From: Drosophila persimilis
Taxonomy: Eukaryota; Arthropoda; Insecta; Diptera; Drosophilidae
Reading direction: 5' to 3'
NCBI RefSeq assembly: GCF_003286085.1
Contig: NW_020825414.1
Location: forward strand, 39,106 to 103,105
Length of the DNA: 64,000 nucleotides
Shown here: in pieces, positions 28,776 through 37,680 of the stretch
Layout of the letters: each line of letters starts with the position of its first letter
Position numbering within the stretch: the stretch's first letter is position 1
Position numbers and translations under genes: made by a program
Notes under the pieces: model-generated
Database searches by the model: none
Told to the model about the DNA's origin: nothing
What the model saw: only the letters and a program-made list of their open reading frames with translations

Positions 28776-28816
28776 CGCCCGGATACTTTATACTTCCGGA
28801 TCTTACGATCCGGGCG
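28776..28816. other. Mutually exclusive hairpins
   Basis: CGCCCGGAT (28776-28784) can pair perfectly with ATCCGGGCG (28808-28816). The second arm also pairs in a tight hairpin, CCGGATC (28796-28802), TTAC loop, GATCCGG (28807-28813). Only one can form at a time in a single RNA. Confidence 0.55.
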
Positions 28817-28961
28817 CGTGTAGCTCCGAAGAGACGACCGCATAGCATCTTGTGGGCGGTTGAAATGGCTTTGTTGGGGCGTGTGGCAGAGTGGCGATGG
28901 CTGGCAGTGTAAATTTTGATCCTGCTCAGGCTCATTTTTGGTTTTTATTGGCATTTGAAGT

Positions 28962-28980
28962 GGGTGGGGGTGGGTGTGGG
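28962..28980 (+). other. G-quadruplex motif
   Basis: Four G-runs of three or more with loops of 1, 1 and 3 nt (GGGTGGGGGTGGGTGTGGG) on the + strand, i.e. on the strand complementary to the element RNA. G-quadruplex-forming sequence has been described in the HeT-A 3' UTR of D. melanogaster. Confidence 0.7.
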
Positions 28981-29010
28981 ATTGGCTGGGCATAATTGCC
29001 GAAGTTGGCG

Positions 29011-29073
29011 GCCGATAACACTAGCATTGAGAAATGCAATTTAAATTTGAATGGCTTTTTGTGTGTTATCGGC
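29011..29073. other. Nested inverted repeat
   Basis: Outer arms GCCGATAACAC (29011-29021) and GTGTTATCGGC (29063-29073), 11 bp perfect. Inside sits a small hairpin GCATT (29024-29028) GAGA AATGC (29033-29037). Could form a branched structure in RNA or a cruciform in DNA. No terminal-repeat features beyond this, so it is not called a DNA transposon. Confidence 0.55.
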
Positions 29074-29181
29074 GCGGTATTTTCCTAGTTGGCGTGGTAT
29101 ATTTTAATCATTAATGGCGTTGCCACTTGTCAGGTATTGGGAATGGGTGATAGTTGGGAAAGAAGGAGAAGAAGAAGAAAG

Positions 29182-30398
29182 GTAAATATGCTAAAATAAA
29201 TAACTAAAATTAATTAAATTACATTACAGCTAAGGACAATCTATCTACAATTACTACAAGTAAGGACTACAAAACTACAGAGATATGTACAAGGTAAAAC
29301 AAACAATAATTACAATACATTTACACAACAATAAACATACTTAAATATCATTTATTTTTAGCAGGAGGACAACTACAACAAAGCACCGGCCAGCATGGCA
29401 AACGCAATGCAGAACATTGCGCCGCATACCGGCCGGCTCCGTTGTCCCCCTGTGCAGGATTAGTGGCACCACCTGGCATCTTTAGTGGCGATGGCTGGAC
29501 TTGGAGATGGCGTGCATCGTGGGCTCTGATGGTGTTGTTGGCGAGCGGCTCTGTTCCGGCCGCCCACGTTGCATCTGTCGCTGGTAGGTGTTGGCTGCTG
29601 CAATCGAGTGGCACTGGTCCGGCCACCCAACTGCATTGTCGTTGTCATTGGCATCGAAATGTGATGCCAACGTTTTGTGTCATTGGCCGCATCCAAGTGG
29701 CTGCTGGTCCGGCCACCAGGATGCGTTGTCGATTGTGATGTTGATTGGCCGCATCCAAGTGGCTGCTGGTCCGGCCACCAAGATGCGCTGTCAGTTAGAT
29801 TGGCCTGGCCTCCTCGGCCACGTTCATCGTCGGTTTTTAATGGCGTTTTGGATGGCTGCTGGTCCGGCCATCCAGATGGGGTGTTTGTTTTTGGCTTTGG
29901 TTTTAATTTTTGTTTATTTGCAGGTGCTTATCGGCGTTTGGATGTTGTTGCTGGCGACCCTTGTCTGGTTGGTGTTGGCGTGAGAGACTTTTGCTGGTGA
30001 GTATTTGTGCTTTTATTGGCAGCCTCCTTCATGATTGTCCTTTTTTTGCAGGGTTTGCTGGCGTCTGGCGGCTCAACACCAGGCCATCCCGCCCTCACAT
30101 AATTGGCATGAGAGACGGGTGCGACCCAGTGGAGCGGCAACAGGCGCCAGCATCTGCGTCGTCGTTTGGAATGGCAGCTGTTGGTTGAAGGTGGCGTGAC
30201 GTCATTGTGATGGTCAGGCGGCAGCGTCATCAAAAGGGGCCTCCTTTTCCGCCCAGTTGGCAGGAAATTGTCAATGTTGATGGCGAGGCAGCTTCTTGAT
30301 GGTCAGCTCTGTCTGATGATTGGCAGGTACGTGTGGATTTCGTTTGTATTGGCCGTTTTTCATTGTTGTCCGTATTGACGTCTTTTTCTTCGTTGCAG
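29182..30398 (+). other. Antisense intron series in family 3 3' UTR
   Basis: + strand GT...AG candidates: 29182-29229 (48 bp, AAG|GTAAAT ... TTACAG), 29294-29361 (68, AAG|GTAAAA ... TTTTTAG), 29997-30051 (55, CTG|GTGAGT ... TTTTTGCAG) and 30327-30398 (72, CAG|GTACGT ... CGTTGCAG). A lone strong acceptor TTTATTTGCAG ends at 29923. The 30327-30398 unit resembles family 1 introns (GGCAGGTACGTGTG, TATTGACGTC, CAGTGGCTG) and occupies the same place, just 3' of gag. Confidence 0.55.
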
Positions 30399-30428
30399 TG
30401 GCTGTCTCTGGATCGGCGGTTGGGCACA

Positions 30429-32585
30429 TCAATGGGCGCCGCCTGAACGCATGCTTTCGCGTGCGCTGGCGATTTGTGCCCTCCATATTTCGCCCAGGCC
30501 ATCCAGCGCGTCGAATGGATCGTGGTCGGTCCATTGGTCGTCATCATCGTCGTCAATTGCTTCGCAGTCCATATCGGATTCAGAGTCCGATATGGCTGCG
30601 GCGTCATTTTGCGTATTTGGTGCTGGTCTTGGTGATGGCTGTGCGGATGCTGCTGCTGCTGCTGTTGTCCGAAGTGGCGGCACTCCTCCCGTGCTCTCGT
30701 CCCTTGCCTGCAGCAGGTTTGTCAATTGTGTTGTAATTGCTGCCAGCTTTTCTTCCAGCATTCTAATTTTTCCCGCATATGTTTTCAGGTTATGGGCACA
30801 GCTCCCATCGCACTGAGCTGCTGGCCGCTGCTGTTGCTGGTGTTGGCGTGGCGTCGGAGCACGATTTGGGATCGGCTGCATCGGCTGGACCCTTTGGTGT
30901 TGGCGCCCCTCAGCCAATGGCTGGGGATGTTGGTCGCGATGCTGTAGCTGCTGCCGATGCTGCCGACCCAGACCGTGTTGACGTTGCTGCTGCGGCTGTG
31001 TGTGGAGTGGCTGTGTGGGTGGCTGCTGCTGCTGCAACTGTCGCTGTAGTGGCTGCCGGTGGCGTTGTGCTGGCTGTTGCTGCTGGATTGGCTGCTGAAT
31101 TGGCTGTGGCTGCTGCCGTAGTTTCTGAGGCTGCTGCTGCTGCCGTCGATTCTCCTCCTCCCTGGCGACCCTGTGGGCCAGGAGCCGCTGCCTGGCTGCC
31201 TTGTAGGCGCTGCAGCCCTTGTAGGCGCTAATGTGGGCGCCCTGGCAGTTGGCGCATTTTGGATTGACGGTCCTTGGCTTGCTGCACTCCGTCGTCAGGT
31301 GCCCGCCCGCGCATTTCATGCAGACAGCAGCTCGTCTACAATATGCGCGGGTGTGGCCAAACACCTGACATCGATGGCACTGGGCAGGGTCACGGGAGAC
31401 TCCAAGTCTCTCAACCGTGACGGGCCTCCCACCCAGGCGTCGCAGCTTCAACACCTCGTATTGGCCACGGTCCGGTTTGGGGGCGATCTCAGCCTCGAAG
31501 AGGTTGTATTGGCGGCTGCGATCGAACCGATCGGTGATCGCCCGAGCATACCGGACCGTGTACCCCTCGGCCTGCATGCAGTCCCGGAACCAGTCAGAGG
31601 GCGTGGAATGGGGAAGACCTCGGATGAGGATCCTCAATCCTCTGTCCTCCACAGGCTGATGCCCGAACTCGCCGTGCCGGATGTCATTGGCAATGGCAAG
31701 GGTGTGTGTATTGGGAGTGGCAGTAGTTGTGTTGGTGTTGGTTATGGCGATGGTGCTGGTGTTAGTGGCGGTGACGGTGTTGGTGTTTGTCTTTGTAATT
31801 GCGTTGGTATTGTCAGTATTTGTATTAGTAGTGGCAGAGGCTGAGGCAGGGGCAGGGGCATGTGTTGTCTGCGCAGATTGTGGCAGAGAGGCAGGAGCGG
31901 CAACTGTGTTGGTGTTGGCGGTTTTTGTTGTCCGTTTCTGCTGCTTTTGCTGTTGCTGCCGCAGCTCGTGCTGCCTCAGCTGCTCCTGAACAATGGCCTC
32001 CAGCTCCTCCATCGTTTGCCTCTTCTTGATATTCCTCTTGATTGGCGGTCGCTGCTGCCGCTGCTGGTGATGGCAGCCCCATCTTCTGGCCTGCTTCCTC
32101 TCACCCTCCTCATCGTCGCTCTCACTGTCGATGAGGGCGCGGCGTCGTTTTGGTGTTGGTGGGATTGGCTGTGGTTGTGTAGTTGTTGCTGTTTGTGTAG
32201 TTGCTGGCTGGGCTATGGCTTGGATCGACCCGTTGCTCGAGCTCGAACCAAGTTCGACTCGCAACAGGTTCGATCCGTTCATGAGTGTGTGTGTGGCTGC
32301 CCGTTGGCCGTTTTGGCGCTCTGCTCCTGCGCTTCGGCTTGCCGGCTCTCCTCCGACTTCTCCCTCTCCCGTTACTCCCGAACGGTTTTCAATGTTCGAG
32401 AGCGTGAGAGGCGGGAAAAGCGGCAGCGAGAGCGGCGTCCTATCGGCCCTTCCCTTTCGGTTTGGCGGGTTTTTGGGTTTTGGCGGGGTTGCGGGATTAT
32501 CGGTTGGTATTTTTGTTGGTATTGGCGCTGCTGTTTTTATGGGGCTCGAGGGGGGAGTGGCTGTGGCCGTGGATATGTCGGCCAT
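30429..32585 (-). CDS. gag: HeT-A-like Gag (family 3)
   Basis: 718-residue Gag-like protein from Met at 32585 (MADISTATATPP). Contents in order: Pro/Thr-rich N-terminus; Gln-rich region with QQQKQQKRTTK; long Thr/Asn/Ala repeats (TNTNTNT-like); PRE_C2HC-type region at about 320-395 (LRILIRGLPHSTPSDWFRD); three CCHC knuckles at about 400-455 (QCHRCQVFGHTRAYC, VCMKCAGGHLTTEC, KCANCQGAHISAYKGC); Gln-rich tract; coiled coil (IRMLEEKLAAITTQL); and an acidic tail (SDMDCEAIDDDDDDQWTD) also found in family 1 Gag, showing the two families are sisters. The frame is open upstream of the Met for 83 more codons into the neighbouring element's 3' end, but no ATG is there. No pol follows. Confidence 0.88.
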   Translation of the reverse strand: MADISTATATPPSSPIKTAAPIPTKIPTDNPATPPKPKNPPNRKGRADRTPLSLPLFPPLTLSNIENRSGVTGEGEVGGEPASRSAGAERQNGQRAATHTLMNGSNLLRVELGSSSSNGSIQAIAQPATTQTATTTQPQPIPPTPKRRRALIDSESDDEEGERKQARRWGCHHQQRQQRPPIKRNIKKRQTMEELEAIVQEQLRQHELRQQQQKQQKRTTKTANTNTVAAPASLPQSAQTTHAPAPASASATTNTNTDNTNAITKTNTNTVTATNTSTIAITNTNTTTATPNTHTLAIANDIRHGEFGHQPVEDRGLRILIRGLPHSTPSDWFRDCMQAEGYTVRYARAITDRFDRSRQYNLFEAEIAPKPDRGQYEVLKLRRLGGRPVTVERLGVSRDPAQCHRCQVFGHTRAYCRRAAVCMKCAGGHLTTECSKPRTVNPKCANCQGAHISAYKGCSAYKAARQRLLAHRVAREEENRRQQQQPQKLRQQPQPIQQPIQQQQPAQRHRQPLQRQLQQQQPPTQPLHTQPQQQRQHGLGRQHRQQLQHRDQHPQPLAEGRQHQRVQPMQPIPNRAPTPRQHQQQQRPAAQCDGSCAHNLKTYAGKIRMLEEKLAAITTQLTNLLQARDESTGGVPPLRTTAAAAASAQPSPRPAPNTQNDAAAISDSESDMDCEAIDDDDDDQWTDHDPFDALDGLGEIWRAQIASARESMRSGGAH

Positions 32586-33041
32586 GGTAATGGCTGGGTA
32601 CTCACTCTCTGGGTGACTGTGGCGTCGGCGCTCTGCATTGGCTGGGGCGTTTGTGTTGGTGTTGGCGCCTGCGCCGAGGGCTCTGCTGCTGCTGCTGCTA
32701 TTGGCGGTGTTTGTGTTGATGTTGTTGGCTGCTGCTGCTGCTGCTAGAGCGCCTCTGCGGGCCGCTCTGCCGCCGTCGCTGTGGCGTCTATTCGACCCTC
32801 GTCTTTTGTGGTTGTGTGCCGACGGCGCGAGCACAATAAGACTGATTGGCCACAGTGACCCTCAGCTAATTTTATTTGTTTTCGCAATTTACATTTGAAC
32901 GCATTTACAAATATTTTTTAACGGCTGTTATTTAACAGCTGAACCACTAATTACACATGGTTGGGACATTTAACTTTACATTACAAGAAATCAAGACACT
33001 CTGGCAACAACGTGCATTTGTTTACATTTGGAAATTGCATT

Positions 33042-34121
33042 GTAAGTATTAAAAATTATAAATTTAACAAATATAAGCTATATTAATTATAATTTCTTTG
33101 CCCATTTAATTACAGCGGACGTATATGTATATAGGTATGGACCTCTATCATCAGCTCACTGGATGGAATTGGGTCTGTACAAGTTGGCTTGAGCAGGTGT
33201 CAAAACAATGGACCCGGTGATTTCATCAGGCTGCTGCAACCTCAGGGGAAGTATAAAGCCGCACCGTAAGTGAGTAAGTATTTGATTTTTATAGATTGCT
33301 TCGCTTATATGCTTCCAGAGGGCGTGTCTTTCGGTGTGCGCCTTTCCACCATTGGCGCACTGGACGGCGGTGAAATTTCAGGTGACCTGGGAGCGGTCTG
33401 AGTAGATGCCCCGTGACGTCATTGGACTGCTGCAACTGCCATGGATCGAGCATTAGGCCAATGAGAAGAAGATTCACCAGTGGCTGCTGTAACTGTCGGA
33501 CAGGCCTTCGTTGGATGCTGGATATACTGCGGTGCGGATTTGGCGAGCCAGTCAAAAGGCGATTCCAGGGACGGAAATGTGCACCGGCAATGGACGAGGC
33601 CCGTGCAGAAGGGAGCATTGCAGCCGGCTCGCTGCGCCCAGCCAGAGGATTCGCAACAGGATAGCTGGCCACCGGATGGACTACTCGCCTCCGCTTTCGT
33701 CGTGGATTCACCAGGAGGCCGTCAGTAGCTGTGCCGTTTGCCTGTAGATAGAAGTAAGCAGAGTTATTGCCATCCAGATTGGCATTGATGATTTGTCGTC
33801 TTCTTTCAGGTTTTGGAGTAGAGATAGGCTGCTGCAGGCTGCGAAGCGGATTCGGAGAAGTTGCCAGAGAGTCATTCCGGATACGCAGGTCAATCCCGGC
33901 AGTAGGCGAGGCCCTTATAGAAGATGGCGTGGGAGGCCGCTCGCTGCAGGCAGCCATAGGAATTACAGCAGGACGGCAGGCCAACGGATGGACTGCTGGG
34001 CGCCAGATTTGCCTTGGATGCACCAAGAGGCCGTCAGTAGCTGTGATATTTGCCTGTAAATAAAGGTAAGCAGAATTATTGCCATCCAGGTTGGCATTGA
34101 TGATATTTTGTCTTCTTTCAG
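33042..34121 (+). other. Antisense introns in family 2 3' UTR and Pol C-terminus
   Basis: + strand GT...AG units: 33042-33115 (74 bp, 3' UTR; GTAAGT ... AATTACAG), 33754-33809 (56 bp; GTAAGC ... TTCTTTCAG) and 34066-34121 (56 bp; GTAAGC ... TTCTTTCAG). The last two lie inside pol, one per unit of a 312-bp tandem duplication. A strong donor GTAAGTGAG at 33266 can pair with an acceptor TTTCAG ending at 33381. Equivalent units occur at 40725-40798, 41437-41492, 41749-41804 (element 10) and 48406-48479, 49118-49173, 49430-49485 (element 11). Confidence 0.55.
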
Positions 34122-37100
34122 GTTTTGGAGTGGCCATAGCTTTTGGTTGTGCAGCTTCTACACACACAGATGAGGCTTCCTGGTGCGGATTTGTGCAGGC
34201 TCGGCTTTCTTCGGCGGCAAATGCTGCGTCCATCTCGTCGTCGAGTTCCTTCTCAAGTTGCTGCTGCAGGGACTTCATCTGCTCTTCGAGAAGCTGCTCT
34301 GGAGTAGGCGGAGGGAGTTCGTGCGGTTCAAGCGGAGTCATTATGAGCCTTTGTATGTATTCAGGTTCAAAACGAATCTTCTGTGCCATTTCTAATCGAT
34401 TCATTTCTCCTCTTCTGAGACATTGCGCCATACAATTAACCCAGATTATTGAGGGTCTCTCCTGCGGGATACCAAGGGCTATGCAACGCTCTTGTTCAAG
34501 GCGTTTCCGTTCGACAAGTGCTTCCTTGGCTTGGGACTCCCGGAGTTGGCGCTGTTGTTCAATTTCAAGCTGCTCGTGCCTGATTAAAGTTGGCAGCAGT
34601 AGTTGTTGTTGTGCTGCCTGCTGCAGGAGTTGTTGTTGGAGAGGCCGAAAGTGAGTTTCCAGCTGCTTTGTGTATCTTGGCCGGTCAAGCCTTTGAGGAA
34701 TGAATGGCTGCATGATGAGTCTTTTTGCTTCCAGATTTGGATGGCGAAATAGTGAAGCTGCTAGTCTGCCGCTGGCTTTATCAAAGGTTTCTTCTGCAGA
34801 GTCAATGTTGTGTGCATCTCGGATAACTTGATTTCTTGTGTACCTGCTAGCCTTCACGATTTTCCGTAGGAGTTGGTTCTGTGCGCTTTCTACCCTGCAA
34901 AATTGTGATTCGCATACCAATGCTCCCCATACAGGTAAGGCATATTGCCATATTGGGGCGATTAATTGCTTATATATAACCATTTTGCATCTTTTAGATA
35001 GCCGGCTCTGATGACCAATGATCCAGTTCAGTCTTATGGCTGCTGCTCTCACTCGAATTGCTAACTGGGTGGTATGGGCATGTAGCACAAGTTTCCTGTC
35101 CATTATCAAGCCTAGATAGCGATGCCTTGGCTTACTTTTGATTGCTTCGTTGTACATTTTTGGCGATAGCTCACCTATGCCATTTGCAATCGATCGCCTT
35201 GTGTAGAGGACATGGACCGTTTTGCTGGTATTAAGGCTGATGCACCATTTGGAAGCCCAGGCAGTGAAGTGTTCAAGATAGCACTGATTTGTTCTAACCG
35301 CTGTACTGGCTTCTTTTTTAGCACATAGGATGATTGTGTCATCTGCGTAAGTAGAAAGCATCATGTTGTTGTATATATTCGACTCAATTCTTTCATTTTG
35401 TTCTGACAGGTGCGGTAGCGGCATATCCGACGTGAAGACTGTGTAGAGTACAGGGCCGAGGACGCTACCCTGGGGCACTCCTGCGCAAATCCTTCCAGGT
35501 CTCGAGCGTATTCCATTGTTTCCGTTTACAATAAATGTTCTATCTGCTAAGTAACTTTTTAAAACGTTGTAATATGTAAACGGGAGTAGCTTCGCTAGCT
35601 TAAGTAGTAGACCATTATGCCAAACTCGGTCAAAGGCTTCGCTCACGTCGATAAATACAGCAGAACAAAATAACTGTTTCTCATATGCATCAAGAATATA
35701 CTGTGTAACGCGTGCCAGTTGTTGCTCCGTGCTGTGCTCTTTCCTGAATCCAAACTGATGAGAGGGAATAGCCTTCTCAAAGTCTTCGCATTCAAACATC
35801 CTTTCCATGAGCAAGGTTTCAAAGATTTTAGAGAAGCCAGCCAAAAGGCTAATCGGTCGATAAGAGCCAACTTCATTTGCATTTTTGCTCGGTTTTTTAA
35901 TCATTGTAATAGCAGCACATTTCCATTGTTTGGGGAAATGGCCATGTCTCAAGATGCAATTGTAAATATTTGTCAAATGAATAATTACCTTTTGAGGTAG
36001 CGCTTTAATGACTCTGTTGTTTATTTGGTCCATGCCAGGAGCCTTTTTGTTTTGCAGAGATTTGATTTCCATCATAACTTCATTGGGGGAAATAGGCCTG
36101 AACGGGAGTCTATTTACATCGTATTCCCGCCCAAATTGTTGCCTCTGAAGCCAGGCAGGTTTAGTTGTTAAGCGTTTGAGCTGCGCTATTTCATTACACT
36201 CCATAACTACGCTATTTCTAAATTCGTCAGAGTTTATGAGTTTTGGTGTGAATCTTTCTTCTAAATGTGAAACAAAAGCTTCAGCTTTCTCCTCGCTACT
36301 CTTTGTCCACCTATAGCCTTCTCTACTACCACTACTGCTGGGAATTTTCAATGGCCAGTTTGGTTCTGGCTGCCTCTTTAAAGTGTTTGTTAAGCGCCAT
36401 AGTTTTTGCATTCTGTAACGATCTTGAGCGTCTACTTTTTTGAAAAGGTTATTGATCTGGTTATTTTTAGCCTTACGAAGGGCCTTTTTTAGCCGATGAT
36501 TTGCTGCGTTGTATAACCTTCGCGTCTCCAAGGTGGGTCTGCGCATGTGCTCCCTTTTATGCTGCCATTTGAGCCTTAATAGTTTCTGTGTTTTCCTATC
36601 TAGTGGTAGTTGCCCTGTGCGTGGGTGAGAACGCGGATTTATTAGTGAAGTTGCAGCCGCCGCTGCATTGTAGATGTTTTGATTTAGAATGTCGATCGCA
36701 TCCTCAATGTCTTCTCCTGAGTTTATTTCCATGTTGAGATTGATACGCTGCGATAGGAAATCTTGGAATTTTTTGACATTTGCTTTGCTTGGTAGAAGTC
36801 GGCGCTTTGTTACCGGGACTGTCGTTGAGCCATTGATGCCCAGGTTAATGAAGATAGGAAGATGGTCTGATTGCAGGTCAACTGCTGAATAGGTGTGAAT
36901 TCTGTCATAGTTTATGCCAGCATATACTGCCAAATCGATAGCGGAGGGCCTTTTTCTTTGATCAAATGGGTAGTGTGTGGCTCCCCCAGTGGCCAACACA
37001 TTTAAGCAGGTGTTTGCATGGATCGTGTTCATTAAAACTCTGCCTCTTTTACAGGATCGCACATTTCCCCACCATGGGTGCTTAGCGTTCCAGTCCCCGC

Positions 37101-37680
37101 AAACTATAAATTTGGAGCCATAACAGAGTTCGCTCATGTACTTGAATAACCTTTTGAAGTGCTGCTCCGTCCAGGTGATAGTTGGCGGGCAATATATTGG
37201 CGCTAGAGCAATGACCTCATTATTGTTAGTGGTTAATGCGATGGGAGCACACTGCAAGAAATTTTCTGTAATTGGTTCAAGTGCAATGTGCTTGAGACCA
37301 GTTTTGACATAAATGGCTACTCCACCTTTCCTTCTGGAGGAAGGGTGTGAGGCAGTATACAGTACGTAGTCTTTTATGGTTAGATTGTCTGTTATTGTGG
37401 TAGTAGGGTCATTTGTGGTTATGCGGGTTTCAATAACCATCATTATGTCCACGTTATTACGCTGCATAAATAGTTCTAACTCCAAAATTTTGTTTTTTAG
37501 ACCACAGGCGTTCCAATAAACGATTTTGAGAGAGCTGTTGTACTGGGCGCCTGTAGTAGCAGTAGTGGTATGAGCTAAGTTATTTGTATTTACATTTATG
37601 GTGGTAGTAGCTAGAGAATTGGCTGTATTGTTGGCCGAAATAGTGTTTGTAGTATACGGTATTTCGGCGTAATTATTCAT
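33289..37680 (-). CDS. pol: TART-like Pol: endonuclease and reverse transcriptase with long C-terminal extension
   Basis: 1463 residues. AP-endonuclease-like domain at about 50-275 with its catalytic motifs (WNACG, VIETR, GDWNAKH, SAIDL, SDHLP); reverse transcriptase at about 525-795 with RPISLL, FGFRKEHSTEQQL, AVFIDVSEAFDRVWH, GVPQGSVLGP and the YADD active site near 776. After the thumb-like region comes a Gln/Glu-rich probable coiled coil (about 1040-1170), then two tandem 104-residue repeats (about 1187-1290 and 1291-1394), each starting PKPERR and holding INANLDGNNSAY. TART Pol of some species is known to have an extra C-terminal domain; homology to it was not tested. Start ATG overlaps the gag stop in ATGAATAA. 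Differs from elements 10 and 11 by His for Arg in PRSHPRTG. Confidence 0.94.
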   Translation of the reverse strand: MNNYAEIPYTTNTISANNTANSLATTTINVNTNNLAHTTTATTGAQYNSSLKIVYWNACGLKNKILELELFMQRNNVDIMMVIETRITTNDPTTTITDNLTIKDYVLYTASHPSSRRKGGVAIYVKTGLKHIALEPITENFLQCAPIALTTNNNEVIALAPIYCPPTITWTEQHFKRLFKYMSELCYGSKFIVCGDWNAKHPWWGNVRSCKRGRVLMNTIHANTCLNVLATGGATHYPFDQRKRPSAIDLAVYAGINYDRIHTYSAVDLQSDHLPIFINLGINGSTTVPVTKRRLLPSKANVKKFQDFLSQRINLNMEINSGEDIEDAIDILNQNIYNAAAAATSLINPRSHPRTGQLPLDRKTQKLLRLKWQHKREHMRRPTLETRRLYNAANHRLKKALRKAKNNQINNLFKKVDAQDRYRMQKLWRLTNTLKRQPEPNWPLKIPSSSGSREGYRWTKSSEEKAEAFVSHLEERFTPKLINSDEFRNSVVMECNEIAQLKRLTTKPAWLQRQQFGREYDVNRLPFRPISPNEVMMEIKSLQNKKAPGMDQINNRVIKALPQKVIIHLTNIYNCILRHGHFPKQWKCAAITMIKKPSKNANEVGSYRPISLLAGFSKIFETLLMERMFECEDFEKAIPSHQFGFRKEHSTEQQLARVTQYILDAYEKQLFCSAVFIDVSEAFDRVWHNGLLLKLAKLLPFTYYNVLKSYLADRTFIVNGNNGIRSRPGRICAGVPQGSVLGPVLYTVFTSDMPLPHLSEQNERIESNIYNNMMLSTYADDTIILCAKKEASTAVRTNQCYLEHFTAWASKWCISLNTSKTVHVLYTRRSIANGIGELSPKMYNEAIKSKPRHRYLGLIMDRKLVLHAHTTQLAIRVRAAAIRLNWIIGHQSRLSKRCKMVIYKQLIAPIWQYALPVWGALVCESQFCRVESAQNQLLRKIVKASRYTRNQVIRDAHNIDSAEETFDKASGRLAASLFRHPNLEAKRLIMQPFIPQRLDRPRYTKQLETHFRPLQQQLLQQAAQQQLLLPTLIRHEQLEIEQQRQLRESQAKEALVERKRLEQERCIALGIPQERPSIIWVNCMAQCLRRGEMNRLEMAQKIRFEPEYIQRLIMTPLEPHELPPPTPEQLLEEQMKSLQQQLEKELDDEMDAAFAAEESRACTNPHQEASSVCVEAAQPKAMATPKPERRQNIINANLDGNNSAYLYLQANITATDGLLVHPRQIWRPAVHPLACRPAVIPMAACSERPPTPSSIRASPTAGIDLRIRNDSLATSPNPLRSLQQPISTPKPERRRQIINANLDGNNSAYFYLQANGTATDGLLVNPRRKRRRVVHPVASYPVANPLAGRSEPAAMLPSARASSIAGAHFRPWNRLLTGSPNPHRSISSIQRRPVRQLQQPLVNLLLIGLMLDPWQLQQSNDVTGHLLRPLPGHLKFHRRPVRQWWKGAHRKTRPLEAYKRSNL

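Larger units (their letters stand above)
28174..29181. other. Non-coding stretch with hairpins and G-runs (element 8 3' UTR)
   Basis: No convincing reading frame on either strand. Contents: GGT repeats and a G9 run (28260-28268); a C/A-repeat CGGCACGG block (28268-28292); a stem-loop 28563-28585 (TCACTCA / TGAGTGA, 9-nt loop); two competing hairpins around 28776-28816; a G-quadruplex motif 28962-28980; and an 11-bp inverted repeat 29011-29021 / 29063-29073. Assigned to the element 8 3' UTR by position only. Confidence 0.5.
27941..32803 (-). mobile_element. Element 8: gag-only HeT-A-like element of a second family (family 3)
   Basis: One copy of a distinct gag-only element. The Gag (to 30429) is a relative of family 1 Gag down to the acidic tail. 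Sequence 30428-27941 is taken as its 3' UTR, mainly because the part next to gag shares antisense introns and motifs with the family 1 3' UTR; the left boundary is uncertain, since 27941 has no oligo(T). The right end at 32803 meets a T4 run and the 3' end of element 9. The 5' UTR is short (about 220 bp), so the element may be 5'-truncated. Confidence 0.72.

Noticed and set aside
29011-29073. DNA transposon terminal inverted repeat
   Set aside because: The 11-bp arms enclose only 41 bp and there is no flanking duplication, so a hairpin is the simpler reading.
33266-33294. Very short antisense intron GTAAGTGAG...TTTTTATAG
   Set aside because: Only 29 bp, too short to splice. The donor may instead use the acceptor ending at 33381.
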